Positions 8,234-16,322 of a DNA stretch of 64,000 bases are shown here, in pieces. The notes below the pieces were generated by a model that did no database searches, had not been told where the DNA came from, and saw only the letters and a program-made list of their open reading frames with translations. The stretch is taken from contig DRFI01000018.1 in the NCBI GenBank assembly GCA_011050675.1, positions 1-64,000 of the forward strand, written 5' to 3'. Positions within the stretch are counted from its first letter, which is position 1. Every line of letters begins with the position of its first letter. A program made the position numbers and the translations under genes. The DNA comes from Maribacter sp. (GTDB taxonomy: Bacteria > Bacteroidota > Bacteroidia > Flavobacteriales > Flavobacteriaceae).

Positions 8234-8235
8234 TA

Positions 8236-8274
8236 GTTAGGTCACTATATTGTAATTCGAAAATCATAATTGAC
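8236..8274 (+). repeat. 39-bp secondary repeat, unit 3, with a fourth degenerate unit after it
   Basis: Begins GTTAGGTCACTATATTGTAA. A more diverged fourth unit (ATTAGGAAACTATGAGGTA, then TTTAATTAAA) lies at 8322-8350, immediately before the ATG at 8359. Units 2 to 4 together make up a 165-bp non-coding leader. Confidence 0.5.
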
Positions 8275-8358
8275 GGATAGAATGCTTTTGGAAATATCCC
8301 ATGTTATGGGTACGCTCATAAATTAGGAAACTATGAGGTATTTAATTAAACGATAAAT

Positions 8359-8598
8359 ATGAGTTACATATTAAAAAATGAAGAGTTTGATAAATATTTT
8401 CAAAATATTTTACTTGATTTAGAGACATATTTAGAAGAGAATGAAATGGAATTGGAGAATGACATTATTGTTGAAGACATAGTAATGTGGCAAAGGAACC
8501 GGATTGGTGAATATTTAGTCCATCCATCAGATAAATGTCCTAAAAATATTAAGGGCAAGGTATTGGCTATTATTTTAAAACACAATCCGACTGAATAA
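8359..8598 (+). CDS. Small acidic hypothetical protein
   Basis: 79 aa, acidic in the middle (LETYLEENEMELENDIIVED), no signal peptide or membrane helix. I do not recognise it. It lies 14 bp upstream of the HARE-HTH gene in the same direction, so the two are probably translated from one message. The long repeat-rich leader in front (8191-8350) is unusual for this block. Confidence 0.55.
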   Translation: MSYILKNEEFDKYFQNILLDLETYLEENEMELENDIIVEDIVMWQRNRIGEYLVHPSDKCPKNIKGKVLAIILKHNPTE

Positions 8599-8612
8599 AT
8601 TTCTATTAACGT

Positions 8613-8843
8613 ATGGAAGAATCAAGAGGAGCAAAACTTCATGAAGCTATGGAGAAAATATTGATAAAATCTGACGTATCGCTCAGCACAACTGAAATCG
8701 CAGATGAAATCAATGCCAGTGGTCTATACCGAAGAAAGGACGGACTTCCTGTTCCGAGCAGTCAAATTTTGGCTAGGGCCATCAATTATACTTCCCGATT
8801 TAATATCGTTGAAGAAATTATTTCTTTAAAAAATCACCTTTAA
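8613..8843 (+). CDS. Small HARE-HTH (winged-helix) domain protein
   Basis: 76 aa covering a single domain: KLHEAMEKILIKSDVSLSTT, EIADEINASGLYRRKDG, then a hydrophobic strand-turn-strand end. This is the pattern of the HB1/ASXL/restriction-endonuclease HTH (HARE-HTH) domain, a winged helix found in chromatin proteins and attached to bacterial restriction and DNA-modifying enzymes. Here it stands alone without a nuclease domain. It may act with the small protein 14 bp upstream; no target is evident. Confidence 0.65.
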   Translation: MEESRGAKLHEAMEKILIKSDVSLSTTEIADEINASGLYRRKDGLPVPSSQILARAINYTSRFNIVEEIISLKNHL

Positions 8844-9006
8844 AGTAAATTAAAATAATTGTTTTTTGGATTAAATATCAATATAAAAGTAGTCTTTTGT
8901 TCAATTATTAAAACGGTTAGATTTACATATATCTCCTTTTTTTAACGCAAAACGGGATTGTGAAAGATTAGACCGTCGGAACGCAATTCCAATTCAAACT
9001 ACCATT

Positions 9007-9231
9007 ATGTCTGAACCAGAGTTACAAAAAGGACAAGTTTTCAAATACAAGGATCAATACGAGATTGTAGAAGTAGATATCCGTTACTCCAAAACATTGG
9101 AAGGATTTAAAGCTTTTAAAATTCGATTTAACAATTCACCGATATATATAACAAGGGATTATAGTTTGGTTAAGGTAAAATTAAAAGAATTGATTTTAAA
9201 ATACCAACTGATAGAATCTCAGAATAGATAA
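9007..9231 (+). CDS. Small hypothetical protein
   Basis: 74 aa, mixed beta and alpha character (GQVFKYKDQYEIVEVDIRYS, then FKIRFNNSPIYITRDYSLVKV). Soluble; family not recognised. The stop codon at 9229-9231 is a few bases from the first possible starts of the NUDIX gene (TTG 9232, ATG 9235, ATG 9247), so the two are likely coupled. A 163-bp AT-rich gap separates it from the HARE-HTH gene. Confidence 0.55.
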   Translation: MSEPELQKGQVFKYKDQYEIVEVDIRYSKTLEGFKAFKIRFNNSPIYITRDYSLVKVKLKELILKYQLIESQNR

Positions 9232-9246
9232 TTGATGATAAATGAA

Positions 9247-9645
9247 ATGACCGAAATAGACAAAATTGCATTTATTGAAATCCAAGGGCGGAAAATATTG
9301 AGCACGAAATCTAAAGGCAAGTTCAAATATTACATACCAGGAGGAAAAAGAGAAAAGTGCGAGTCAGATGAACAAACTTTGGTTCGCGAAGTATCTGAAG
9401 AGCTTACAGTTAATATTATCCCTGGTACTATTGAATATGTTGGAACATTTATGGCGCAGTCTGATGGTGCCAAAGAAGGTGTAATGGTTAAAATGACTTG
9501 TTATAAAGCAAAGTATAATGGAACGTTTCATCCTAATATGGAAATTGAGGAAATCAGATGGTTGGATTCAAATGATACAGATAGAATATCAGAGGTGGAT
9601 AAACTTATATTTCGACATCTAGTAAGTATTGGGGAGTTAAATTGA
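9247..9645 (+). CDS. NUDIX hydrolase
   Basis: About 132 aa. The NUDIX box is visible in GGKREKCESDEQTLVREVSE followed by EL: G-x5-E-x7-RE-x2-EE, with Thr where the consensus has Gly. Members hydrolyse nucleoside diphosphates linked to another group X. The N-terminus (IDKIAFIEIQGRKILSTKSKG) and C-terminus (EIEEIRWLDSNDTDRISEVDK) fit the fold. I prefer ATG 9247 because MTEIDKIAF is a compact start; ATG 9235 and TTG 9232 are in frame. The substrate cannot be told. Ends 1 bp after the start of repeat copy J. Confidence 0.85.
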   Translation: MTEIDKIAFIEIQGRKILSTKSKGKFKYYIPGGKREKCESDEQTLVREVSEELTVNIIPGTIEYVGTFMAQSDGAKEGVMVKMTCYKAKYNGTFHPNMEIEEIRWLDSNDTDRISEVDKLIFRHLVSIGELN

Positions 9646-9661
9646 AGTTTAAATAAAGGAT
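9644..9661 (+). repeat. 18-bp cassette-junction repeat, copy J
   Basis: GAAGTTTAAATAAAGGAT, one mismatch to the consensus; begins inside the stop codon of the NUDIX gene. Confidence 0.75.
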
Positions 9662-9759
9662 TATTTAAAATCGACATTGAGATTGATTTGACCAATATTG
9701 TACCTTAGTGATATAACTAGGATAAGATTAATGATGCTATCCCATTATTAGTAACAATT

Positions 9760-10791
9760 ATGAAGAAAATCCTGCCAATATTGCTAATTACACATCTTTT
9801 TGGACTTTTGTCTTGTAAAGAAACACCAAAAGAAAAAAGTCAGGTAAATGCTGATTCTCAATATGTTGAGAAAATCAAGAAAATTTCGGACAGCATTAGT
9901 ATTCAGGGAATATCAATCAAGAACCTATTCAAAAGCCAAATTTTGGCACATCAAGGAACGGAATACGATAGTACAATGATTATAGAAAAGGTTTATCGAC
10001 CTCACCAAAAACTTTGGGACAACTGTTATGGAATGATTTTCGGAGAGGAAAACAGACATAAATTCAACACCAAGAAAGGAATGGTGGAATGGAATAGAAC
10101 TCTTTATCCTGAAAACAAAACTTTTTTCGACCAAAGAGCAAAAACGCTTTTAGATATGAATTTAGATTCTGTTCTAGAAAAAAACCTTACTAGATTCAAT
10201 CAATTAGTTCCTCACAAAATAAAATCTACAATAAGTATTTTGTTCACGCCAATAGAAGGCATTTCATTTGGAGGCTGCGAGAATGACGAATTTTGTATTG
10301 AACTAAACTATAAAGAAAGTGAGATAGACTACATCATAGAGAAAGGTTTACCACATGAATTAAATCATCTTGCTTATGAGCCTTTTCGGGAAAATGATCC
10401 AAAAAAAAATTCTGCATTAAGACAAACTATTGACGAAGGATTTGCCTGCTATTTTACTTGGGTATTTTTCGATGGACAAATATCAAAATACGAAGCTGTA
10501 GAAAATATGAGCGAAAGTGACTGGAATTGGTATTTGGATCACGAAAAACAGTTGTTTACAGAATTGAAGCAATACTTCGTCGATGAAAGTGGCGACAACC
10601 CATTATTAAGGAATGACAAAATTCAATTGTTCAAAGATGCACCAAAAAGTCTTAATTATTGGTTAGGCTTCCGAATAATTGAGAAATATGTGGAAAAAAA
10701 TGGAGTGGATAGCTGGAAAGATATTTATGAATTGAATGTTAAAAATGTGCTAGAAGAAAGCGGATACGAAAAATATATAAACGAAATATAA
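9760..10791 (+). CDS. Lipoprotein zinc metalloprotease, DUF2268-like
   Basis: 343 aa. The N-terminus MKKILPILLITHLFGLLSC is a lipoprotein signal. The zinc motif HExxH is present in KGLPHELNHLAYEPF (about residue 205), and the third part of the site may be the conserved TIDEGFACYFTW about 30 residues later. The layout fits the DUF2268 putative Zn-dependent proteases. FTPIEGISFGGCENDEFCIE lies before the active site. It is probably anchored in the cell envelope. The only gene between repeat copies J and K. Confidence 0.75.
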   Translation: MKKILPILLITHLFGLLSCKETPKEKSQVNADSQYVEKIKKISDSISIQGISIKNLFKSQILAHQGTEYDSTMIIEKVYRPHQKLWDNCYGMIFGEENRHKFNTKKGMVEWNRTLYPENKTFFDQRAKTLLDMNLDSVLEKNLTRFNQLVPHKIKSTISILFTPIEGISFGGCENDEFCIELNYKESEIDYIIEKGLPHELNHLAYEPFRENDPKKNSALRQTIDEGFACYFTWVFFDGQISKYEAVENMSESDWNWYLDHEKQLFTELKQYFVDESGDNPLLRNDKIQLFKDAPKSLNYWLGFRIIEKYVEKNGVDSWKDIYELNVKNVLEESGYEKYINEI

Positions 10792-10824
10792 TACCTTTTG
10801 CTAACGAAGAACTGAGCTGAAACC

Positions 10825-10842
10825 AAAGTTCAAAAAAAGGGT
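10825..10842 (+). repeat. Degenerate 18-bp repeat, copy K
   Basis: AAAGTTCAAAAAAAGGGT, two mismatches to the consensus. It stands 6 bp before the ATG of the zinc-ribbon gene. Confidence 0.55.
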
Positions 10843-10847
10843 TAAAT

Positions 10848-11057
10848 ATGACTCAATTTTCAAGTGGTGAAGAATACAATAGAGAAGCTGAAACCTTAAG
10901 AAGAGTAAAACACAATAGAAAAATTGATGCTATTGTAAAATTATCTTTGGAGAATATCTTTTGTAATTGTGGTTCTAATAGCATGATACAATTCAGAAGG
11001 GGTTCATATATAGTGAAATGCAATGCGTGTAATGAAAAATACAGACTAAGTGTTTAA
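10848..11057 (+). CDS. Small zinc-ribbon protein
   Basis: 69 aa. The C-terminal half has a four-cysteine ribbon: FCNCGSNSMIQFRRG, then VKCNACNEKYRLSV, that is C-x-C ... C-x2-C. The N-terminal half is charged and helical (EEYNREAETLRRVKHNRK). Such proteins often bind nucleic acids or act as structural ribbons; no partner is seen. It sits between repeat copies K and L, and its stop codon overlaps the beginning of copy L. Confidence 0.65.
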   Translation: MTQFSSGEEYNREAETLRRVKHNRKIDAIVKLSLENIFCNCGSNSMIQFRRGSYIVKCNACNEKYRLSV

Positions 11058-11073
11058 AGTTTAAATAAAGGAT
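11056..11073 (+). repeat. 18-bp cassette-junction repeat, copy L (last)
   Basis: AAAGTTTAAATAAAGGAT, a full consensus copy. No further copy is seen to the right in the window, so this marks the right end of the array. Confidence 0.8.
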
Positions 11074-11243
11074 GGTATTATATTTTAAAGAAGATATTAT
11101 ATTGCTTTTTTAGAAATGTAGATTACGTATTAGAATTTCGTAAATGAGCTTATTTGCCGTTAATTTAAAGGCAGATAACCCAAAACACCCAAATTTTTGT
11201 TAAAAAGGGGCTAATTCGGTGGACCTTAAAATTAAGAGTTTGT

Positions 11244-11267
11244 TTATCGCCCGAAAACAGGCGATAA
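11244..11267. other. Perfect 8-bp stem-loop
   Basis: TTATCGCC at 11244-11251 pairs with GGCGATAA at 11260-11267 around an 8-base loop. The right arm is also the left arm of the dif-like site, which is unusual for a plain terminator, and there is no T run. Confidence 0.6.
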
Positions 11268-11284
11268 TGTAGATTATGGATAGT
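11257..11284 (+). promoter_or_regulatory. Candidate dif-like (Xer) recombination site
   Basis: The 28 bp ACAGGCGATAA-TGTAGA-TTATGGATAGT have the layout of two 11-bp Xer arms and a 6-bp spacer. The core ATAATGTAGATTATG differs at one position from the core of the E. coli dif site (ATAATGTATATTATG); over all 28 bases about 17 agree. The inner arms are palindromic (ATAAT/ATTAT). Whether this is the chromosomal dif, an attachment scar of a Xer-exploiting element, or chance cannot be decided from the window. Confidence 0.3.
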
Positions 11285-11305
11285 TCCTCTTTCTCCGCAT
11301 AAAGT

Positions 11306-11336
11306 AAAGCTCAACAATGAAAATTGTTGAGCTTTT
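11306..11336 (+). terminator. Rho-independent terminator
   Basis: AAAGCTCAACAAT pairs with ATTGTTGAGCTTT around a short GAAA-like loop, followed by TTTTTA. A strong hairpin with a T run on the plus strand and an A run on the other, so it could work in both directions. Confidence 0.8.
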
Positions 11337-11617
11337 TACTTTTACAATATGTTTGATACATGGTTTTTATGAAGACTGAAAGAGTAAAAGGTTCAAAGAT
11401 TACCGTGCCAGTTTTGACTCCATTTTCCCTTTCTTGGTTGGAGAAATTTGCATAAATGAAGCTTTTTCTGCTTTGCTTGTTGGTATGTCTTGTTTAAAAA
11501 ATCATACTCATCCCTGTCTTGTAAAGCATTTTTCATCAGGATTTATTAAATTTCCCTATGGAAATGCTGAATGCTCCTTATATTTGAAGCAAGAAACCCC
11601 TTCTCCCTTAATACGCT

Positions 11618-12949
11618 ATGATAAAAGCTAAAATTCATGAAAGAGAAAAAGAAAGACTTGCTCTTCTTCAATCTTATTCAATTTTAGATACACTGCCAGA
11701 AAAAGATTATGATAATCTTACCAAGCTTGCAGCAGAAATTTGCCAGACACCTATTTCATTAATTACTTTACTTGACGATAAAAGGCAGTGGTTTAAATCG
11801 CATTATGGTTTAGGAGTTTCAGAAACACCTATAGAAGATGCTTTTTGTGCTCATGCTATTACGGGCGATGATCCTATTTTTACTACAAAAGATGCTCGTG
11901 AAGATGCTCGTTTTAATAATAATCCTCTAGTAACGGGTGACCCCAATATTGTTTTCTATGCAGGTATACCATTAAGAAATGCAAATGGTCTACCATTGGG
12001 TACATTGTGTGTTATAGATAACAAACCTAGAACATTAACAGAGAGTCAAAAAGAGTCTCTTAATATTTTATCTGAACAAGTTATAAATCTACTAGAACTC
12101 AGGAAGAATAAATTAGAATTAGAGCGGACTCATAAAAAGTTGAAAAAGTTCTCTAAAAAATTAGAACGTAAAGTTTTTCAACGTACCAACCAGTTAGAGA
12201 TAAAGACTATTAAATTAGAATTAATAAATAATGATTTAGAATCGTTTAATCATATCTGTAGTCATGATTTGCAAGAACCGTTGCGAAAGATTCAAATGTT
12301 TATCTCTCAAGTAAGTGATACTGAATTCGATAATTTATCTGAAGCAGGTAAACATAAATTAGAACGCATAGATCTATCGGCGGCACGAATGCGTAATCTT
12401 ATTCAAGACTTATTGTCGTATGGCGCTACGGAAACTATAGACAATAGTCTAACTACAGTATCCTTAAAAAAGCTAGTCGATGATGTTAAAGATGTTTTAA
12501 GCGAAGAGTTAAAAGAACATAAAACAATACTTAAGATTCAAAAGGACTGTGAAATTTCAGTACGACCAATTCAATTTAAACAGTTGTTGTTCAATCTATT
12601 CACGAATGCCATTAAATTCTCTAAAAAAGAAGATAAACCTGTTATTAAAGTGTCCTGTAAAACCGTGAAAGGATTAGATTATCCTGAGCTTCAATTGGCA
12701 GAGGAAAAAAGTTATTCTCGTATTTTAGTCTCCGATAATGGTATAGGGTTCGATCAGAAATATGAGAGAAAAGTCTTTGAAATATTTCAACGATTACATG
12801 GCGATGAGGAATACCAAGGTACAGGTATAGGACTTGCCATTGTAAAAAGGATCATTACCACCCATAACGGACAAATTAGGGTGGAGAGTTCTTTAGGAAA
12901 TGGCGCTACTTTTGAAATTTTTATTCCGTTTGTGGATCAAGTGATTTAA
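11618..12949 (+). CDS. GAF-domain sensor histidine kinase
   Basis: 443 aa, cytoplasmic. An N-terminal GAF domain (about residues 20-165, with [39 protein letters not shown]) is joined by a coiled coil (about 165-205) to a HisKA domain with the phospho-acceptor His in [14 protein letters not shown]. An HATPase domain follows: N box [16 protein letters not shown]1 DNGIGFD, F box FEIFQRLH, G2 [13 protein letters not shown]. It resembles the kinase part of bacteriophytochrome-like sensors without the chromophore region. No response regulator is adjacent. The last 29 bases overlap the 3' end of the convergent adenosine deaminase gene. Confidence 0.9.
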   Translation: MIKAKIHEREKERLALLQSYSILDTLPEKDYDNLTKLAAEICQTPISLITLLDDKRQWFKSHYGLGVSETPIEDAFCAHAITGDDPIFTTKDAREDARFNNNPLVTGDPNIVFYAGIPLRNANGLPLGTLCVIDNKPRTLTESQKESLNILSEQVINLLELRKNKLELERTHKKLKKFSKKLERKVFQRTNQLEIKTIKLELINNDLESFNHICSHDLQEPLRKIQMFISQVSDTEFDNLSEAGKHKLERIDLSAARMRNLIQDLLSYGATETIDNSLTTVSLKKLVDDVKDVLSEELKEHKTILKIQKDCEISVRPIQFKQLLFNLFTNAIKFSKKEDKPVIKVSCKTVKGLDYPELQLAEEKSYSRILVSDNGIGFDQKYERKVFEIFQRLHGDEEYQGTGIGLAIVKRIITTHNGQIRVESSLGNGATFEIFIPFVDQVI

Positions 12950-13955
12950 AATACTTCTTTACGTCTTCAATATGTTTTTTCTTCGACGATTCGCTTAGCC
13001 AGCTTGCTTCAAATCCATTAATAGCTAATTGCTGTATTTGTTCTAAAGTTAAATTCAAGGCTTTAGCAGTCTCATAATAGTTCTCGTTCATATAGCCCCC
13101 AAAATAAGCAGGATCGTCTGAGTGTATGGTTGCTATAATTCCTTTATCAAGCATTTTTGCTACAGGATGTTCGTCCATCTTCTGTATCACCTTTAAAGCT
13201 ACATTACTGGTAGGACATAGGGTTAAAGCAATTTTCTCGTCTACTAATCTTTTAACTAAAGCTTCATCAGTTAAACAACGGTTTCCGTGGTCTATTCGTT
13301 CTACCTTTAAAATATCTAATGCCTCCCAAATATATTCTGACGGACCTTCTTCTCCTGCATGGGCAACTAATTTATACCCTTGTTCTGCAGATGCTTTGAA
13401 CACCTTTTCAAATTTACTTGGCGGATTTCCTATTTCTGAGGAATCTAAACCTACACCATCGATAATATCTTTGTATAGGAGGGAAGCTTCTAAGGTTTCA
13501 AAAGCAGCCTCTTCACTTAAATGTCTTAAATAGCTCATAATAAGCTTAAAAGAAATATTCAATTCACTTTTAGCTTTTTCCAAGGCACGGTAAATTCCCT
13601 TGATGACGACATCAAAAGAAACCCCTCTGTCTGTGTGGGTTTGTGGGTCAAAAAACACCTCCACATGCACAACGTTCTGACTATGAACTTTGGTCAAGTA
13701 AGCCCAGGTCAAATCAAAGAAATCTTGCTCATGTAATAGTACTTGGGCACCTGCATAGTAAATGTCCAGAAACTCTTGTAGGTTATTAAACTTGTATGCT
13801 TGCTTTACAGATTCAATAGAATCATAGGGTAAAGTGATGTTGTTTCTATTAGCAATCTCAAACATCAATTCTGGTTCAAAACTACCCTCTAAATGCAAAT
13901 GGAGTTCTGCTTTAGGGATACCTTGAATGATTTTATGAAGTTCAGCTGATTGCAT
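12921..13955 (-). CDS. add: Adenosine deaminase
   Basis: 344 aa, the usual length. Converts adenosine or deoxyadenosine to inosine in purine salvage. Metal and catalytic motifs are present: [12 protein letters not shown] near the N-terminus, [14 protein letters not shown] with the catalytic Glu, RIDHGNRCL, and [13 protein letters not shown] with the metal-binding Asp. The 3' end overlaps the convergent histidine kinase gene by 29 bp, so transcription of either could affect the other. Confidence 0.92.
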   Translation of the reverse strand: MQSAELHKIIQGIPKAELHLHLEGSFEPELMFEIANRNNITLPYDSIESVKQAYKFNNLQEFLDIYYAGAQVLLHEQDFFDLTWAYLTKVHSQNVVHVEVFFDPQTHTDRGVSFDVVIKGIYRALEKAKSELNISFKLIMSYLRHLSEEAAFETLEASLLYKDIIDGVGLDSSEIGNPPSKFEKVFKASAEQGYKLVAHAGEEGPSEYIWEALDILKVERIDHGNRCLTDEALVKRLVDEKIALTLCPTSNVALKVIQKMDEHPVAKMLDKGIIATIHSDDPAYFGGYMNENYYETAKALNLTLEQIQQLAINGFEASWLSESSKKKHIEDVKKYFKSLDPQTE

Positions 13956-14082
13956 ATAATATGTTTTTGATAAAAATTATTCTATTATTTATTTTAAGAA
14001 AGATGTAAATCTAGATAAAAAATGAGCCAAATACGTATGAGTCAAAATTTGCTATTATATCAGTAGAAAAATATAACTATCC

Positions 14083-14466
14083 TTACAGTACATACTTATT
14101 AAATATGTCTTCTAGTTCTTTTTCTGGATTGGTGCTTATTCCTGATCGTGTTGTAGAGTTTTGTATCACAGTACTTCTACAGGCGGTTAACCATCCATAG
14201 CGATCAGATAAATCTAACTTGCCTATAGGTCCGCCCGCAGTATTTCCTTCGCAAATTAGTTTCCAAGCTTTTAAATATTCATTCAATATTTCGTATTCTA
14301 TTTCTGGAGTAAAAGCATTCAGTTTGGCTTTATCAATATGATATTTGATGTCTAAAAACTTGGTTCGTTTACAGAATAAAATTACACCTACGTTAAAGAA
14401 TTCTTCTCTTTCTACCTTGGGTACAATTCTTACTATCGCAAATTTGAATGTATGTCTATCTTGCAT
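14083..14466 (-). CDS. DUF3037 family protein
   Basis: 127 aa, soluble. FAIVRIVPKVEREEFFNVGV followed by ILFCKRTKFLD is the start typical of DUF3037 proteins. The family is regularly found directly behind a HipA-like kinase gene, as here: its start codon overlaps the end of the kinase gene by 11 bp, so the two are translationally coupled. The molecular function is unknown; by context it is probably the partner of the kinase. Confidence 0.8.
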   Translation of the reverse strand: MQDRHTFKFAIVRIVPKVEREEFFNVGVILFCKRTKFLDIKYHIDKAKLNAFTPEIEYEILNEYLKAWKLICEGNTAGGPIGKLDLSDRYGWLTACRSTVIQNSTTRSGISTNPEKELEDIFNKYVL

Positions 14467-15235
14467 CTTCAGCTTCTTTTACTAATACATCGATAATTGA
14501 TAGCTTAGTGGTTATAAATTGAATATAGGCAGCTCTTTTTGTATCGGCACTTAGAGTTTCAGATTCACTTACTAACCAATCTTCAGGAATCTTAGATACA
14601 ATTTCTATTATTTTTTCAGGAGTTATGAATTTTTGAATTTCAATTGCCGCATCGGGTAGGGCAGTTGCTTGTGGCAATAGTACGTGGTCTTTTATAAATG
14701 GAAATGTTCTTGTTAGGTGACTTTCCCAAGTATCCCAATTATGATGAAAATAGAAGCTTGCTCCGTTATCGATAACCCATAGCTCATTATGCCAATACAA
14801 GAGATTGGCATTTTTAGCAGTACGATCTATATTACTTATTAAACTATCCAATACCACAACTTTTGAAGCGGTCATGGGATCAGCTTTAGAAATTAAGGGG
14901 TCAAAAGTAATGGCGCCCGATAGAAAATGTAAACCGAGATTAAGCCCGACACTAAATTTTAATAAATCTTGAATTTCTTCATCGGGTTCTGTATGCCTAA
15001 ATGAATCATCTAGATTCATAAAAACCAGTTCAGGGACTTTTAAACCAATGGAACGTGCTAATTCCCCACCAATAAATTCTGCTATAAGCGATTTCTTGCC
15101 TTGTCCAGAACCTCTAAACTTCAAAACATATAAAAAATCGTCATCGGCTTTTACAATGGCGGGCATGGAGCCACCTTCTCGTAAAGGCTGTAAATATTGA
15201 ACAACATCTACTGTTCTAATATCAATTGTATTCAT
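14456..15235 (-). CDS. HipA-like kinase
   Basis: 259 aa, shorter than classical HipA (about 440 aa) and lacking its N-terminal domain. The kinase core is visible: an ATP-binding region (AIVKADDDFLYVLKFRGSGQ), catalytic SLISNIDRTAKNANLL with Asp and Asn, and the metal-binding Asp in LWVIDNGASFYFH. Related kinases phosphorylate a translation factor or tRNA synthetase and cause growth arrest; the target of this short group is not known. It is followed with overlap by DUF3037 rather than by a HipB-like HTH antitoxin. Confidence 0.82.
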   Translation of the reverse strand: MNTIDIRTVDVVQYLQPLREGGSMPAIVKADDDFLYVLKFRGSGQGKKSLIAEFIGGELARSIGLKVPELVFMNLDDSFRHTEPDEEIQDLLKFSVGLNLGLHFLSGAITFDPLISKADPMTASKVVVLDSLISNIDRTAKNANLLYWHNELWVIDNGASFYFHHNWDTWESHLTRTFPFIKDHVLLPQATALPDAAIEIQKFITPEKIIEIVSKIPEDWLVSESETLSADTKRAAYIQFITTKLSIIDVLVKEAEDAR

Positions 15236-15278
15236 AATGCGAAGATAGAATTTGTATTCTTATCAAAGCGTATGTGGG

Positions 15279-15614
15279 TTAAATGACGTTTGCAATTTTC
15301 TCAAGAAAATAATGTGTTGCACCAATTATTATGGCTAATCCGATAATTACGGACAAACGAATTAGAGTTGCTTTCTTACTATGTTGAAGTTTTTTATTTA
15401 AATAGAAAATATCCAATAGAATAAAAAGAAAGCCAATAATAGCGCCAATTATAGAACCAACATACCACAAAACAAAATCATGAATACCATTTAAAAATGT
15501 AATTCCACCGCTGGTAGATTTAGAACCTGGTCCTAGTACAATGCGCATATGTAGAAAGCCTAAGATAATAGCAATTAGTAACCAACCAGCGTAATTAAGT
15601 ATTCGTTTAACCAT
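15279..15614 (-). CDS. Small membrane protein with three helices
   Basis: 111 aa with three hydrophobic segments (about residues 8-26, 46-70 and 84-103), the middle one long (FVLWYVGSIIGAIIGFLFILLD). Basic residues lie between the second and third helix (KKLQHSKK). No family recognised and no obvious functional link to its neighbours, although it reads in the same direction as the HipA-like genes 44 bp downstream. Confidence 0.65.
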   Translation of the reverse strand: MVKRILNYAGWLLIAIILGFLHMRIVLGPGSKSTSGGITFLNGIHDFVLWYVGSIIGAIIGFLFILLDIFYLNKKLQHSKKATLIRLSVIIGLAIIIGATHYFLEKIANVI

Positions 15615-15644
15615 GCGTAATTTAGAATATTATTTATTTTCAGT

Positions 15645-16322
15645 TTATTCTTCTTCGCTTGATAAAGGAGAAATCATAATATGTGCTCTATGCGTACCAG
15701 GATTCATAATCCACGGATGATTAGGAGCAGACGGAGTTTCGGGCAATCCAATAGATGTTGAAGTCGCAAACGGTGTGTATATAACATAACGTAGCTTTGC
15801 GCCATCTACTTTAGAGGTCTCAGAGTTGTAACTTGTATTAGGACCGTAGTAAATGTGCAATGCGGAACCTTGTGCGATTTTTATTTTACCAGATTTAACT
15901 TCTGCCTCACGAATAGCAAATATTTCATCTGCCGATTTTCCTTCTGCTCTTAAAGCTCTTCCTCTTGCCATAAAAGGGTCTAAGTCTTTGTGATAGCAAG
16001 CTGCATTAAAACCATCTTTCTTAGGGTCATCTGCAAGTACAATGTATTCGCTATCTCCTTCCTTTAAGGTGACAAATTCACCTGCCATATTATAACCTAT
16101 TACTTTGCTTGTTGCTCTACTTTCTGCAGGTGCCGCCATCAAAGCTGTTGCAATGAGGTCTTCATCTGTTTCTATAGACTTTAATTTCTTGTTTATTTTA
16201 GAAACAACTGCTTTAGAATCTTCAATCTCAACGTTTTCTGTTGAAGTCGATTTTGATTTATCTGATGTGTTGCAAGAAATTAGTAATCCGCCGAAAATTA
16301 ATGCTGAGAGTAGTTTTTTCAT
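15645..16322 (-). CDS. Hypothetical lipoprotein
   Basis: 225 aa. The N-terminus MKKLLSALIFGGLLISC is a lipoprotein signal, followed by a Ser/Thr/Lys-rich linker. The mature part includes NAACYHKDLDPFMARGRALR and a C-terminus HPWIMNPGTHRAHIMISPL with His residues that could bind a metal or ligand. I do not recognise a characterised family. It lies 30 bp upstream of the three-helix membrane protein gene and may share its transcript. Confidence 0.7.
   Translation of the reverse strand: MKKLLSALIFGGLLISCNTSDKSKSTSTENVEIEDSKAVVSKINKKLKSIETDEDLIATALMAAPAESRATSKVIGYNMAGEFVTLKEGDSEYIVLADDPKKDGFNAACYHKDLDPFMARGRALRAEGKSADEIFAIREAEVKSGKIKIAQGSALHIYYGPNTSYNSETSKVDGAKLRYVIYTPFATSTSIGLPETPSAPNHPWIMNPGTHRAHIMISPLSSEEE

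Larger units (their letters stand above)
11074..11617. other. Non-coding boundary region between the repeat array and the core-like genes
   Basis: 544 bp without a convincing gene. It holds a stem-loop (11244-11267), a dif-like site (11257-11284), a 13-base match to a tRNA-Ser 3' end (11287-11299) and a terminator (11306-11336). A short frame (MKTERVKGSKITVPVL...) ending near 11455 has no recognisable homologue and is not called. Confidence 0.6.

Noticed and set aside
9232..9247. Start of the NUDIX gene at TTG 9232
   Set aside because: A TTG start directly after the upstream stop is possible, but ATG 9247 gives a more typical N-terminus; the earlier ATG 9235 remains open.
128..11073. Classical integron with attC sites
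   Set aside because: The repeat core is GTTYAAA, not GTTRRRY, no complementary RYYYAAC arm lies 50-140 bp away, and no integron integrase is in the window. Some GTTAGGT text in the 39-bp units matches GTTRRRY but without a partner.
128..11073. CRISPR array
   Set aside because: The 18-bp repeats are hundreds to thousands of bases apart and enclose genes; there are no regular spacers and no cas genes.
11287..11299. Complete tRNA-Ser gene
   Set aside because: Only the 13 bases of the 3' end match; no GGAGAAA acceptor strand, anticodon arm or T-arm lies upstream within 90 bp.
11434..11631. 65-aa ORF before the histidine kinase
   Set aside because: Composition is unlike a protein of this genome and it overlaps the kinase start; no domain is seen.
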